Of a DNA stretch of 44,053 nt, positions 23,850 through 31,476 are shown in pieces. A program made the position numbers and the translations under genes. Each line of letters starts with the position of its first letter. The first letter of the stretch is position 1. Source of the DNA: an uncultured Bacteroides sp. (GTDB lineage: Bacteria; Bacteroidota; Bacteroidia; Bacteroidales; UBA932); the NCBI GenBank assembly GCA_900543205.1, contig UQQM01000018.1:1-44053 (forward strand). The letters run 5' to 3'. The notes below the pieces were generated by a model. That model was given only the letters and a program-made list of their open reading frames with translations, made no database searches and was not told the origin of the DNA.

Positions 23850-24740
23850 ATGAAAAGCAGACTCTTCCTATTGATTGCCCTGGCTCTCACGGCCGCCGCA
23901 TCCGCATCCGCGGAAGGGACCCTGAAGACGCAGATACGGGAAATCATCGCCGGCGCCGACGCCCGGGTGGGAGTTGCCGTGATAGCCGATGGCGACACCC
24001 TCACGGTCAACGGCAGCCCCGACTATCCGCTGATGAGCGTGATGAAGCTCCATCAGGCCGTAGCCGTGGCCAGGATTCTCGAAGAACGCGGCCTGCCGCT
24101 CACGACGACCGTGCATATATACGTACAGGACCTGAAAGCCGGAACCTGGAGCCCGCTGAGGGACGCCCGTCCCGGAGGCGGCTTCGACATGAGCGTCGCG
24201 GAACTGCTGCGCTACACCCTGCAGCAAAGCGACAACAACGCCTGTGACATTCTGTTCGACCGCTTCGCTGCGCCCGAACACGTCGACAGCATAATCAGAA
24301 GCATGGGATTCCGCGATTTCCGCATAGCCGCGACCGAAGACGAAATGCACCGCGACCTGAAGAAATGCAGAGAGAACGTCAGCTCGCCCCTGTCGGCGGC
24401 GGACCTCATGGACAGGCTGGCTTCCGGCACGCTTCCGCTCGGGAAGGAATATGCGGACTTCATACGCAGCACCTTGCTGGAATGCAGGACCGGGCTGAAC
24501 CGCCTGCCGCTCCCGCTCGAGGGGTCAGGCGCCCTGATCGGACACAAGACCGGCACCTCCGACCGGGAGGCGGACGGACGCTGGACAGGTATCAACGATG
24601 TCGGCTTCGTGCTGCTCCCCGACGGACGGAGCTATACGCTGGCGGTATTCATAAGCGACTCCGCGCTCGGGATGGAGGAGAACGAGAAACTGATAGCCGA
24701 CATCTCCGGGGCGGTCTATTCCGAACTCTCCGGACGCTAG
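23850..24740 (+). CDS. Class A beta-lactamase homologue (CfxA/CblA/PER-like subclass)
   Basis: The 296-residue protein has a signal peptide (LFLLIALALTAAASASA) and all class A catalytic motifs: SVMK (S63, K66), SDN (S127, D128, N129), the TEDEMHRD omega-loop motif with E163 as likely general base, and KTG (K233-G235). TEDEMH corresponds to the NEAQMH-type omega loop of PER and CfxA enzymes, unlike TEM/SHV. It likely hydrolyses beta-lactams, mostly cephalosporins, in the periplasm, but substrate range cannot be read. No mobile element is adjacent, so it seems a resident gene. It stands alone between two other units. Confidence 0.88.
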   Translation: MKSRLFLLIALALTAAASASAEGTLKTQIREIIAGADARVGVAVIADGDTLTVNGSPDYPLMSVMKLHQAVAVARILEERGLPLTTTVHIYVQDLKAGTWSPLRDARPGGGFDMSVAELLRYTLQQSDNNACDILFDRFAAPEHVDSIIRSMGFRDFRIAATEDEMHRDLKKCRENVSSPLSAADLMDRLASGTLPLGKEYADFIRSTLLECRTGLNRLPLPLEGSGALIGHKTGTSDREADGRWTGINDVGFVLLPDGRSYTLAVFISDSALGMEENEKLIADISGAVYSELSGR

Positions 24741-24771
24741 CCACAAGCTACGAAAAACGAACATTTTTGCG

Positions 24772-24779
24772 TATCTTTA
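24772..24779 (+). promoter_or_regulatory. Weak -7-like box before the fucose-isomerase-like gene
   Basis: TATCTTTA differs from TAnnTTTG in the last base; the same variant precedes the HD-domain gene at 33629. It ends 34 bases before the ATG at 24814. Confidence 0.4.
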
Positions 24780-24813
24780 CAGGTTGGAACTTAATTCCAA
24801 GACTTAAACAAGA

Positions 24814-26025
24814 ATGAATCTCATAATATTTGCATCGCCGCTCCACGACGCAACCAGTGTCATGTCCTGCCGGCAGGATCTGTTCGAAAAACTCAGGGAC
24901 AGGGATTACCGTAAGGAATACGGACTGCCGGAAGAAGGCGAACTCAACATCATCGACAGCAGCTCCTGCGAGAATCTGCCTACCGAAGACGCGGTGTGCT
25001 TCATCGGGACAGGCGGAACCGAAGAGCTTTTCGCAGACAGGCTCGGACAGCTGCCTAAGGAGATAATCCTATTGAGCGACGGCTACCACAACTCCCTGGC
25101 CGCCTCATTCGAAATCGCAAGTTTCCTCGACAGGAAAGGGATAGGCGTCCGCATGGTCAATATCCCGGCGCCTCCCGACGGCTCCGACACCGAAGCCCTG
25201 CCCGAGGAATCCGAAAGCAAAAACCGCTTCGGCAACATCTATACGTCCGGAGTACGCGAATATCTGGCAAACAGCACGGTAGGTCTGATAGGAGGGGCGT
25301 CCTCGTGGCTGATAGCTTCGGACGTCGACCTCAAATACATACAATCAGAATTCGGGACAAGATTCGTGGACATAGACATAGCCGAACTGGCCGACGAATA
25401 CATGAAATTGAGCGGAGGCTCCGTGAAAGACCCGCAGGGCGAGACCGGCAGGCTTGAAGCTGCAGGGAACATGGAGAAGGCGCTCAGGGCCATCGTCGGC
25501 CGCTACGGGCTAAACGCGCTCACGATAAAATGCTTCGACCTGCTGGGCAGCTGCCGCACCACGGCCTGCCTCGCGCTTGCGAGACTCAACGACGAAGGGA
25601 TAATCTGCGGATGCGAGGGAGACATCCCCTCGCTCTGGACCATGATGACAGTCTACGCCCACAGCGGAAAGGCTCCGTTCATGGCCAACCCCTCATCTTC
25701 CGACAGGAGCAGGCTCAGGGTGGATTTCGCACACTGCACGGTTCCGACGTCGATGACCACCGCCTTCAGCCTTCCGACTCATTTCGAATCGGGCATAGGC
25801 GTAGGAGTGGCCGGCGTTCTGCCTACGGGAAGGTATTCCATAGTCAAGATAGGCGGAAGGAGGCTCGACAGAATCTTCTGGGCGTCGGGAACCATAACCG
25901 CAAACACGAACGTGGCCGCAAGGTGCCGCACCCAGGTCGCCTTCCGTTTCGACAACGAGGCCGACCTCGACCGTTTCTTCGCCAACAGGCTGGGCAACCA
26001 CATCATACTGACCGACGAAATCTGA
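24814..26025 (+). CDS. L-fucose/L-arabinose isomerase-like protein
   Basis: The 403-residue protein resembles the fold of L-fucose isomerase family proteins: residues ALTIKCFDLLGSCRTTACLALARLNDEGIICGCEGDIPSLWTMM contain the Glu/Asp and metal-site-like arrangement, and SMTTAFSLPTHFESGIGVGVAGVL follows. The N-terminal half has the ADP-like Rossmann pattern with AVCFIGTGGTEELFADRL and STVGLIGGASSWLIAS. The true substrate is unknown. It is transcribed alone and ends at a strong bidirectional terminator shared with pnp. Confidence 0.7.
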   Translation: MNLIIFASPLHDATSVMSCRQDLFEKLRDRDYRKEYGLPEEGELNIIDSSSCENLPTEDAVCFIGTGGTEELFADRLGQLPKEIILLSDGYHNSLAASFEIASFLDRKGIGVRMVNIPAPPDGSDTEALPEESESKNRFGNIYTSGVREYLANSTVGLIGGASSWLIASDVDLKYIQSEFGTRFVDIDIAELADEYMKLSGGSVKDPQGETGRLEAAGNMEKALRAIVGRYGLNALTIKCFDLLGSCRTTACLALARLNDEGIICGCEGDIPSLWTMMTVYAHSGKAPFMANPSSSDRSRLRVDFAHCTVPTSMTTAFSLPTHFESGIGVGVAGVLPTGRYSIVKIGGRRLDRIFWASGTITANTNVAARCRTQVAFRFDNEADLDRFFANRLGNHIILTDEI

Positions 26026-26043
26026 ACGGCAGCTGAATAATAA

Positions 26044-26083
26044 ACAAAGGGGATGACTTTCATTTTTGAGTCATCCCCTTTGT
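26044..26083. terminator. Bidirectional terminator between the isomerase-like gene and pnp
   Basis: ACAAAGGGGATGACT (26044-26058) and AGTCATCCCCTTTGT (26069-26083) form a perfect 15-base-pair stem with a 10-base loop. In the minus direction TTTATTATT follows, a good end for pnp; in the plus direction TCTTTCC follows. Confidence 0.85.
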
Positions 26084-26102
26084 TCTTTCCGTCAGAGTTC
26101 CG

Positions 26103-28472
26103 CTAGAAGAGCTCGTCGACGGGTTCCTTGTAGTCGTTCACCTCGGGAGCGGGTACGTCCTCGCGAGGGCCGCTGCTTCTGCGTCCCCTGGGGCCTCTGC
26201 GCTCGCCGCGCTCGCCGCGGTCGAACTCACGGCGCTCCCTGCGCTCACCGCCGCGCCTCTCGGGCCTGTCGGACCTGCGCTCGCGGTCGCCGCCGTTCTG
26301 ACGGGGCCTGCGGGTAGGCTCCACATAGCCTTCGGGCTTCTCGGTGAGAGCGCGCATGGAGAGGCGCATCTTGCCGGTCTTGGAATCGATTTCCAGCAGC
26401 TTGACATCAACTTCGTCGCCCACGTTCAGCACGTCCTCAACCCTGTCGGTCTTGTTCCATGCAATCTCGGAAACGTGAAGCAGACCCTCCTTTCCGGGAA
26501 GAATCTCGACGAAAGCACCGAACTCAAGGATGGAAACCACCTTTCCGTGGTATACCTTGCCGACTTCGGGAACCGCGCAGATAGCCTTGATCCACTCGAT
26601 GGCCTTCTGCATGTTCTCCTTGTTGTCGGAAGCGATGTCGACAACGCCCTCGGTGAGATTGGTTCCGGGGATGGGCTCCTCATCGATGCTGATGGCAGTG
26701 CCGGTCTCCTTCTGGATTTTCTGTATGGTCTCGCCGCCCTTGCCGATAATCGCTCCGATGAACTCGGCTGCAACCCTGAGCTGCTCGATGCGGGGCACGA
26801 AGGGCTTGTAGTCCTCACGGGGTTCGCTGATGGTCTTCATCATCTCGCCCATGATGTGCATGCGGCCCTGGCGAGCCTGCTCAAGAGCCTGCTCGAGCAC
26901 GGCGTATGAAAGTCCGTCCACCTTGATGTCCATCTGGGTGGCGGTGATTCCGTCAGCGGTTCCGGTCACCTTGAAATCCATGTCTCCGAGATGGTCCTCG
27001 TCTCCGAGGATATCGGTGAGAATCGCATAGCGGTCATTGGGGTGAACCTCATCGGTGATAAGTCCCATGGCGACGCCGGCCACAGGCTTCTTGATCTTCA
27101 CGCCTGCGTCCATGAGGGCGAGGCAGCCTCCGCAGACGGAAGCCATGGAAGAAGAGCCGTTGGATTCGAGGATATCTGATACCACGCGCACCGCGTAGGG
27201 GTTCTCGGGAGCGAGGGGAACCACGGGCTTGAGGGCCCTGAGGGCAAGGTTTCCATGTCCGATTTCACGACGGCCGACACCGCGCTGGGGCTTGGCCTCT
27301 CCGGTCGCGAAAGGAGGGAAGTTGTAGTGCAGCACGAACTGCTGGTCATCCTGGATAAGAACCTCGTCGGTCTCCTTCATGTCCATCTTCGTTCCGAGGG
27401 TCACGGTAGCCAGCGACTGGGTCTCGCCGCGCGTGAAGATTGCGGATCCGTGCGCGCAGGGCAGATAGTCGACCTCGCACCAGATGGGGCGGACCTCATC
27501 GCACTTGCGGCCGTCGAGACGCACACCCTCGTCCAGAATCATGTTGCGCATGGCCTCCTTCTCCTCGTGGTGGTAGTACCTCTCCACGAGAGGGGTCTTC
27601 TCCTCGAGCTCCTCCTCGGGGATGGTGGCCAGGAACTCCTCCTTTATCTCCTTGAAGCCCTGCTCACGCTCCTTCTTGGGCTTGGCCGACTTGGCGAGCG
27701 CATAGCACTTGTCATAGCAGAAATCGTGGACAGCCTTCTTCAGCTCCTCGTCCTCGACATCGTGGGGATAGTCCCTCTTGTTCACGTCGGTGCCGAGCTC
27801 GTGCATGAGCTCCTTCTGCACGCGGCAGTGCTTCTTGATCTCCTCGTGGGCGAACTTGATGGCCTCGAGCATGTCGTGCTCGCTCACCTCGTTCATCTCG
27901 CCCTCGACCATCATGATGTTCTCCTCGGTGGCCGCAACCATGAGGTCGATGTCGGCATCCTTCATCTGGGAGAAGTTGGGGTTGATCACGAATTCGCCGT
28001 TGATGCGGCATACGCGCACCTCGGAGATCGGGCCGCCGAAAGGCAGGTCGGAGGTCGCGAGCGCGCATGAAGCGGCAAGTCCGGCGAGCGCGTCAGGCTG
28101 TATGTCCTTCTCGGCGGAAATCAGCGTGACGTTCACGAATACCTCAAGATGGAAGTCGTCAGGCCACAGAGGACGGATGGGGCGGTCGATCAGACGTGAG
28201 ATAAGAATCTCATAGTCGCTGGACTTGCCCTCCCTCTTCATGAATCCGCCGGGGAAGCGGCCTGCCGAATAATACTTTTCCTTGTAGTCTACGGTCAAAG
28301 GCATGAAATCGGTGCCTTCCTTCACTTCTTCCGCTGCCGTGACGGTGGCGAGAAGCATGGTGCCACCCATTTTCACCACGGCAGAGCCGGCTGCCTGCTT
28401 CGCCAATTTGCCGGTCTCGATTTCGATCACGCGGCCGTCCGCGAGCTCGATTCTTTTGTTGATGATGTTCAT
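26103..28472 (-). CDS. pnp: Polyribonucleotide nucleotidyltransferase (PNPase)
   Basis: PNPase degrades RNA 3' to 5' with phosphate and can add tails. The 789-residue protein has two RNase PH domains (about 1-230 and 335-560, joined by a helical linker), a KH domain ([20 protein letters not shown]), then an S1 domain ([33 protein letters not shown]). The second RNase PH domain has [12 protein letters not shown] and the catalytic stretch [16 protein letters not shown]. The last 75 residues are an Arg/Gly-rich tail ([11 protein letters not shown]), unlike the short end of E. coli PNPase. It follows rpsO as in many bacteria. Confidence 0.96.
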   Translation of the reverse strand: MNIINKRIELADGRVIEIETGKLAKQAAGSAVVKMGGTMLLATVTAAEEVKEGTDFMPLTVDYKEKYYSAGRFPGGFMKREGKSSDYEILISRLIDRPIRPLWPDDFHLEVFVNVTLISAEKDIQPDALAGLAASCALATSDLPFGGPISEVRVCRINGEFVINPNFSQMKDADIDLMVAATEENIMMVEGEMNEVSEHDMLEAIKFAHEEIKKHCRVQKELMHELGTDVNKRDYPHDVEDEELKKAVHDFCYDKCYALAKSAKPKKEREQGFKEIKEEFLATIPEEELEEKTPLVERYYHHEEKEAMRNMILDEGVRLDGRKCDEVRPIWCEVDYLPCAHGSAIFTRGETQSLATVTLGTKMDMKETDEVLIQDDQQFVLHYNFPPFATGEAKPQRGVGRREIGHGNLALRALKPVVPLAPENPYAVRVVSDILESNGSSSMASVCGGCLALMDAGVKIKKPVAGVAMGLITDEVHPNDRYAILTDILGDEDHLGDMDFKVTGTADGITATQMDIKVDGLSYAVLEQALEQARQGRMHIMGEMMKTISEPREDYKPFVPRIEQLRVAAEFIGAIIGKGGETIQKIQKETGTAISIDEEPIPGTNLTEGVVDIASDNKENMQKAIEWIKAICAVPEVGKVYHGKVVSILEFGAFVEILPGKEGLLHVSEIAWNKTDRVEDVLNVGDEVDVKLLEIDSKTGKMRLSMRALTEKPEGYVEPTRRPRQNGGDRERRSDRPERRGGERRERREFDRGERGERRGPRGRRSSGPREDVPAPEVNDYKEPVDELF

Positions 28473-28502
28473 TATCGTGTTTCTTTACGTCTTTCTCTTC
28501 AA

Positions 28503-28535
28503 TAAAAGGGGATGGCTCCCTCGGAACCATCCCCT
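28503..28535 (-). terminator. Terminator hairpin between rpsO and pnp
   Basis: On the minus strand AGGGGATGG (28535-28527) pairs with CCATCCCCT (28515-28507), extended inside by TCC/GGA, and TTTTATT follows (28507-28501). It would partly end the rpsO transcript, with read-through to pnp. Confidence 0.7.
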
Positions 28536-28552
28536 GATTCTCCCTATCGTGA

Positions 28553-28828
28553 CTATCGGCGGAGTCCGAGCTCCTTGACGATATTTCTGTATCTCTCGAT
28601 GTCAATCTCCTGGAGATAGTCCAGAATCTGACGCCTCTTGCCGACAAGACGGAGGAGGGAACGACGGGTCACATTGTCCTTCTTGTTCCTCTTCACATGC
28701 TCGGTGAGGTGAGCGATACGGTAGGAAAATAAAGCAACTTGACTCTCAGGAGAGCCGGTGTCCTTATTAGACTTTCCGTACTTCGCGAAAATCTCTTGCT
28801 TTTTCTCAGGCAGCAAATATTCAGCCAT
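28553..28828 (-). CDS. rpsO: 30S ribosomal protein S15
   Basis: S15 is a primary 16S rRNA binding protein of the 30S platform. The 91-residue protein matches the family over its full length: [50 protein letters not shown] and [14 protein letters not shown]. It starts at the ATG at 28828, preceded by a consensus promoter and a leader of about 55 bases. The stop is 80 bases before pnp, the conserved order. Confidence 0.98.
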   Translation of the reverse strand: MAEYLLPEKKQEIFAKYGKSNKDTGSPESQVALFSYRIAHLTEHVKRNKKDNVTRRSLLRLVGKRRQILDYLQEIDIERYRNIVKELGLRR

Positions 28829-28889
28829 TTCTCAGCAAAAAATTAAGATTAATATTACAACATGCTTTCCCGTAAAAGGCGAAAGCCTG

Positions 28890-28920
28890 CAAATTTACAC
28901 AATTTCCCGCTCTTTCCAAA
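28890..28920 (-). promoter_or_regulatory. Promoter for rpsO (and pnp)
   Basis: Minus strand TTTG (28920-28917), 19-base spacer, TAAATTTG (28897-28890): full consensus. The leader to the ATG at 28828 is about 55 bases and contains a GCTTTC...GAAAGC stem that could serve S15 autocontrol. Confidence 0.75.
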
Positions 28921-28976
28921 TTTATTTTGCTCATTTTCAAGTATAAGCAACGTCGCGCGGGAGTTCCGGAGCGGGT

Positions 28977-29690
28977 TCAGAAATTGATGGCGAGACCTAT
29001 TCCGTGACGCTGCGCCCCGAAGTCCAGCGAAGGGGCAAAGGCGGCACCCGGCTCGCGCCGCGCGTTCTGCTCGTCAACCACTTTCTCGAGTATATCATTG
29101 CCCGACAGATGAAGCGGAATGCCGACAAGCAGCAGCACGCCGCCGGACAGGAGCGCGGCCGTGGCCCCGTTGCCGGGCATCCTCAACAAAGAAAGCCCCG
29201 TGCACACGACGGCACCGCCGACCAGCCATGTGCTCATTCCCCAGAGCCTCATGGACTCGCCGGAGCGCCAGCGGTCGTAAAAATCCGGATCGAGCACCGC
29301 TCCCGGAGAGACCCGCGCACCCTTGACAAGCAGCAACGTTCCGTCGCGATAGAGCGTCCCCTCCGGATATTCGGAGTATAGATAAAGGTCGGTATCGTAA
29401 CCTCCTACCTGCCCTCGGAACCTCCTGACCATTCCGGTTTCAGTTCCCTGGGTTCCATAGGTCTCGACCTCACCGTTCTCGTAGCGGACCTGCAGGACAT
29501 CCGAAATCTGGATGTGGTATTCCGGCCCGTCGGGATTGCTCCATTTCTTGTAGACGAGCTCTTCCGTGCTCACTTTCAGCACCTTGGCCTCAATCTCCCT
29601 CCCGTCCTTCATGGAAATCACGTCCTGGGCGGAAAGGGCTCCGCAGAACATCAGCGCAAAAAGCACTGACAGGATTCTTAATCTGCACAT
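28977..29690 (-). CDS. Secreted/membrane protein of unknown function
   Basis: The 237-residue protein starts with a signal peptide (LRILSVLFALMFCGALSAQ), then DVISMKDGREIEAKVLKVSTEELVYKKWSNPDGPEYHIQISDVLQVRYENGEVETY, which resembles a small beta domain found in Bacteroidota envelope proteins. Two hydrophobic stretches near residues 148-195 (STWLVGGAVVCTGLSLL, LLSGGVLLLVGIPLHL) suggest membrane anchoring. Role unknown. It stands alone between rpsO and the nitroreductase, with starts supported only by the signal peptide. Confidence 0.7.
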   Translation of the reverse strand: MCRLRILSVLFALMFCGALSAQDVISMKDGREIEAKVLKVSTEELVYKKWSNPDGPEYHIQISDVLQVRYENGEVETYGTQGTETGMVRRFRGQVGGYDTDLYLYSEYPEGTLYRDGTLLLVKGARVSPGAVLDPDFYDRWRSGESMRLWGMSTWLVGGAVVCTGLSLLRMPGNGATAALLSGGVLLLVGIPLHLSGNDILEKVVDEQNARREPGAAFAPSLDFGAQRHGIGLAINF

Positions 29691-29709
29691 GACGAAAGTA
29701 TTTTGAATG

Positions 29710-30276
29710 TTACCATCTGTTATGATGAATCTTCGCGGGATTCCACTTGTCCTTAGGTCTCTCCTCCCCCGCAGGGAAGCCTATGGGCACCACGCAAAGC
29801 GGCATCACGGTCTCCGGCATGTCTATGACCGACTTGACGGCCGAGGAGCGCTCGGGATCGGAAGCGGCAGTCCATACGGCGCCGAGGCCGAGGGCTTCGG
29901 CGGCCAGAAGGAGATTCTCCGTGGCGGCTGACGCATCATGCTCCCAGAAAGGATTCTCGGTGACCGAACCGTCGGAATGCTTGATCTTCGTCTCGGCGCA
30001 GACTATTATCGCCAGAGGGGCCTGGGCCAGCATCTTGGCATACTTGAGCCTGGCGGCCAGGGCGTCCAGGATTCCGCGTTCGTCCACGACCACGAACTCC
30101 CAGGGCTGGCGGTTCTTCGCCGAAGGGGCGGCCATCGCCGCACGCAGCAGCCGCTCCACCATCTCATGAGGCACCTTCCTGTCTTCATAGCTCCTGACGC
30201 TCCTGCGTGAAGCCATGTTCCCGAGAACGGCCTCCGCCGTCCTCAGATCTCCACTACGTTCATTTGCCATAAGCAT
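29710..30276 (-). CDS. Nitroreductase family protein
   Basis: The 188-residue protein shows the nitroreductase FMN-binding features: SRRSVRSYEDRKVP near the start, LLRAAMAAPSAKNRQPWEFVVV, and the C-terminal MPLCVVPIGFPAGEERPKDKWNPAKIHHNRW. Such enzymes use FMN and NAD(P)H to reduce nitro or quinone compounds; the natural substrate is not known. The ATG at 30276 is used, though one at 30270 (MANERS) is equally plausible. It is the last gene of the EF-hand protein - glycosyltransferase run (15-base gap). Confidence 0.88.
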   Translation of the reverse strand: MLMANERSGDLRTAEAVLGNMASRRSVRSYEDRKVPHEMVERLLRAAMAAPSAKNRQPWEFVVVDERGILDALAARLKYAKMLAQAPLAIIVCAETKIKHSDGSVTENPFWEHDASAATENLLLAAEALGLGAVWTAASDPERSSAVKSVIDMPETVMPLCVVPIGFPAGEERPKDKWNPAKIHHNRW

Positions 30277-30291
30277 ATCCGATTATAAAAA

Positions 30292-31476
30292 CTACATTTT
30301 CTCTATGGGCGGCAGTCCCCGGCTGCGGAGCAGTCCGTTGTAGCGCTCCAGCACCTCGACCACGCAGTCCTCCCACGAACGGACTATGGTCCGGGAGGCA
30401 TTGTCGCCCGTCCTGCGCACCAGTTCCGGATCGGCCGCCAGCCGGCGCAGCATGGCCGCGAGTTCCGCAGGGTCGTTCTCCGTCAGGAAGCCGTTGTAGC
30501 CGTCGGTCAGTATGGCCGAGGCCGTCGAGCCTTTCGCCATCACGGACGCCGTATGCAGGGCGGCCGCCTCCCTGACCACAAGCGGCGCATTGTCATAGAG
30601 CGAAGGGAAGAGGAAGAGGTCGGCCGCAGCATAATAGTCCGTAAGAACCTTGCGGTCCATGACGGTTCCCAGGAAAGTCACCTTGGAATCCAGGCCCTTT
30701 TCACTCACGAGCTGGCGCATCGCATGGGCGGCATACCCGTTCCCTGCAAAAAACATGCGGAAAGGGAGGTCAGGAAGCAGCGCCAGGGCCTCTATGACCA
30801 GCCTGGGGTTCTTTTCCCATATATGCTGGCCCACGAAAAGGAGCACGAACTCGCCCGGCTCCACGCCTATCCGCCTCCTGGCTTCCGCGAAGAAACCCTC
30901 GGGATAATCGGCCACGAGGTCGGAGCCGTTGTCCATGACCTCCACCTCACCCTTGTAGCCGTACTCCCTTATCACGTCCTCGACCGAGGCCTGGGGCACC
31001 CAGACGAGGTCGGCCTTCTCGTAGAAATCGACTATCGCCTTTATCATCAGGTCGGTCGCCGGCTTGGGCAGGACCCTCTCGAAATCGTCGCGGTACTTGG
31101 AGTGGAAGGTCGCGACCAGAGGAATCTTCTGAAGCCTCGCTATCCTCAAGGCAGCATGGCCTGAGGTGAAGGGACAGTGGGCATGAACTATCCTGAACCC
31201 GATTTTCGTAATCCTGGCGAGATATGCCGGATCGAGTTCGGCGATTCCCGTCACGTAAGGATGCCTGCGGGGCACCGGGACGGAGAAATAATCCAGAACC
31301 TTGTAGGGCAGCCTTCGGTAGTCCGTCCCCGGCACGTTCGGGGTGACCACACACACGCCGCCCACCTTTTTCTGCATCCATTCGGCATAGTTCCGCATGC
31401 AGACCGACACCCCGTCCATCACGGGCGGGAAGCAGTCGCAGAACAGTCCGACATTGGCCTTCTCAGAAGAAAACAT
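30292..31476 (-). CDS. Group 1 glycosyltransferase (GT4-like)
   Basis: The 394-residue protein has the GT-B fold signs: an N-terminal domain starting VGLFCDCFPPVMDGVSVCMRNYAEWM, IVHAHCPFTSGHAALRIAR, and a C-terminal GT4 domain with FVLLFVGQHIWEKNPRLVIEALALL and FLFPSLYDNAPLVVREAAALH, where the glutamate in VVREAA contacts the sugar nucleotide. It likely adds a hexose to a lipid or polysaccharide in the cytoplasm. The ATG at 31476 is chosen; it overlaps the previous gene by 14 bases, so the pair is translationally coupled. Confidence 0.88.
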   Translation of the reverse strand: MFSSEKANVGLFCDCFPPVMDGVSVCMRNYAEWMQKKVGGVCVVTPNVPGTDYRRLPYKVLDYFSVPVPRRHPYVTGIAELDPAYLARITKIGFRIVHAHCPFTSGHAALRIARLQKIPLVATFHSKYRDDFERVLPKPATDLMIKAIVDFYEKADLVWVPQASVEDVIREYGYKGEVEVMDNGSDLVADYPEGFFAEARRRIGVEPGEFVLLFVGQHIWEKNPRLVIEALALLPDLPFRMFFAGNGYAAHAMRQLVSEKGLDSKVTFLGTVMDRKVLTDYYAAADLFLFPSLYDNAPLVVREAAALHTASVMAKGSTASAILTDGYNGFLTENDPAELAAMLRRLAADPELVRRTGDNASRTIVRSWEDCVVEVLERYNGLLRSRGLPPIEKM

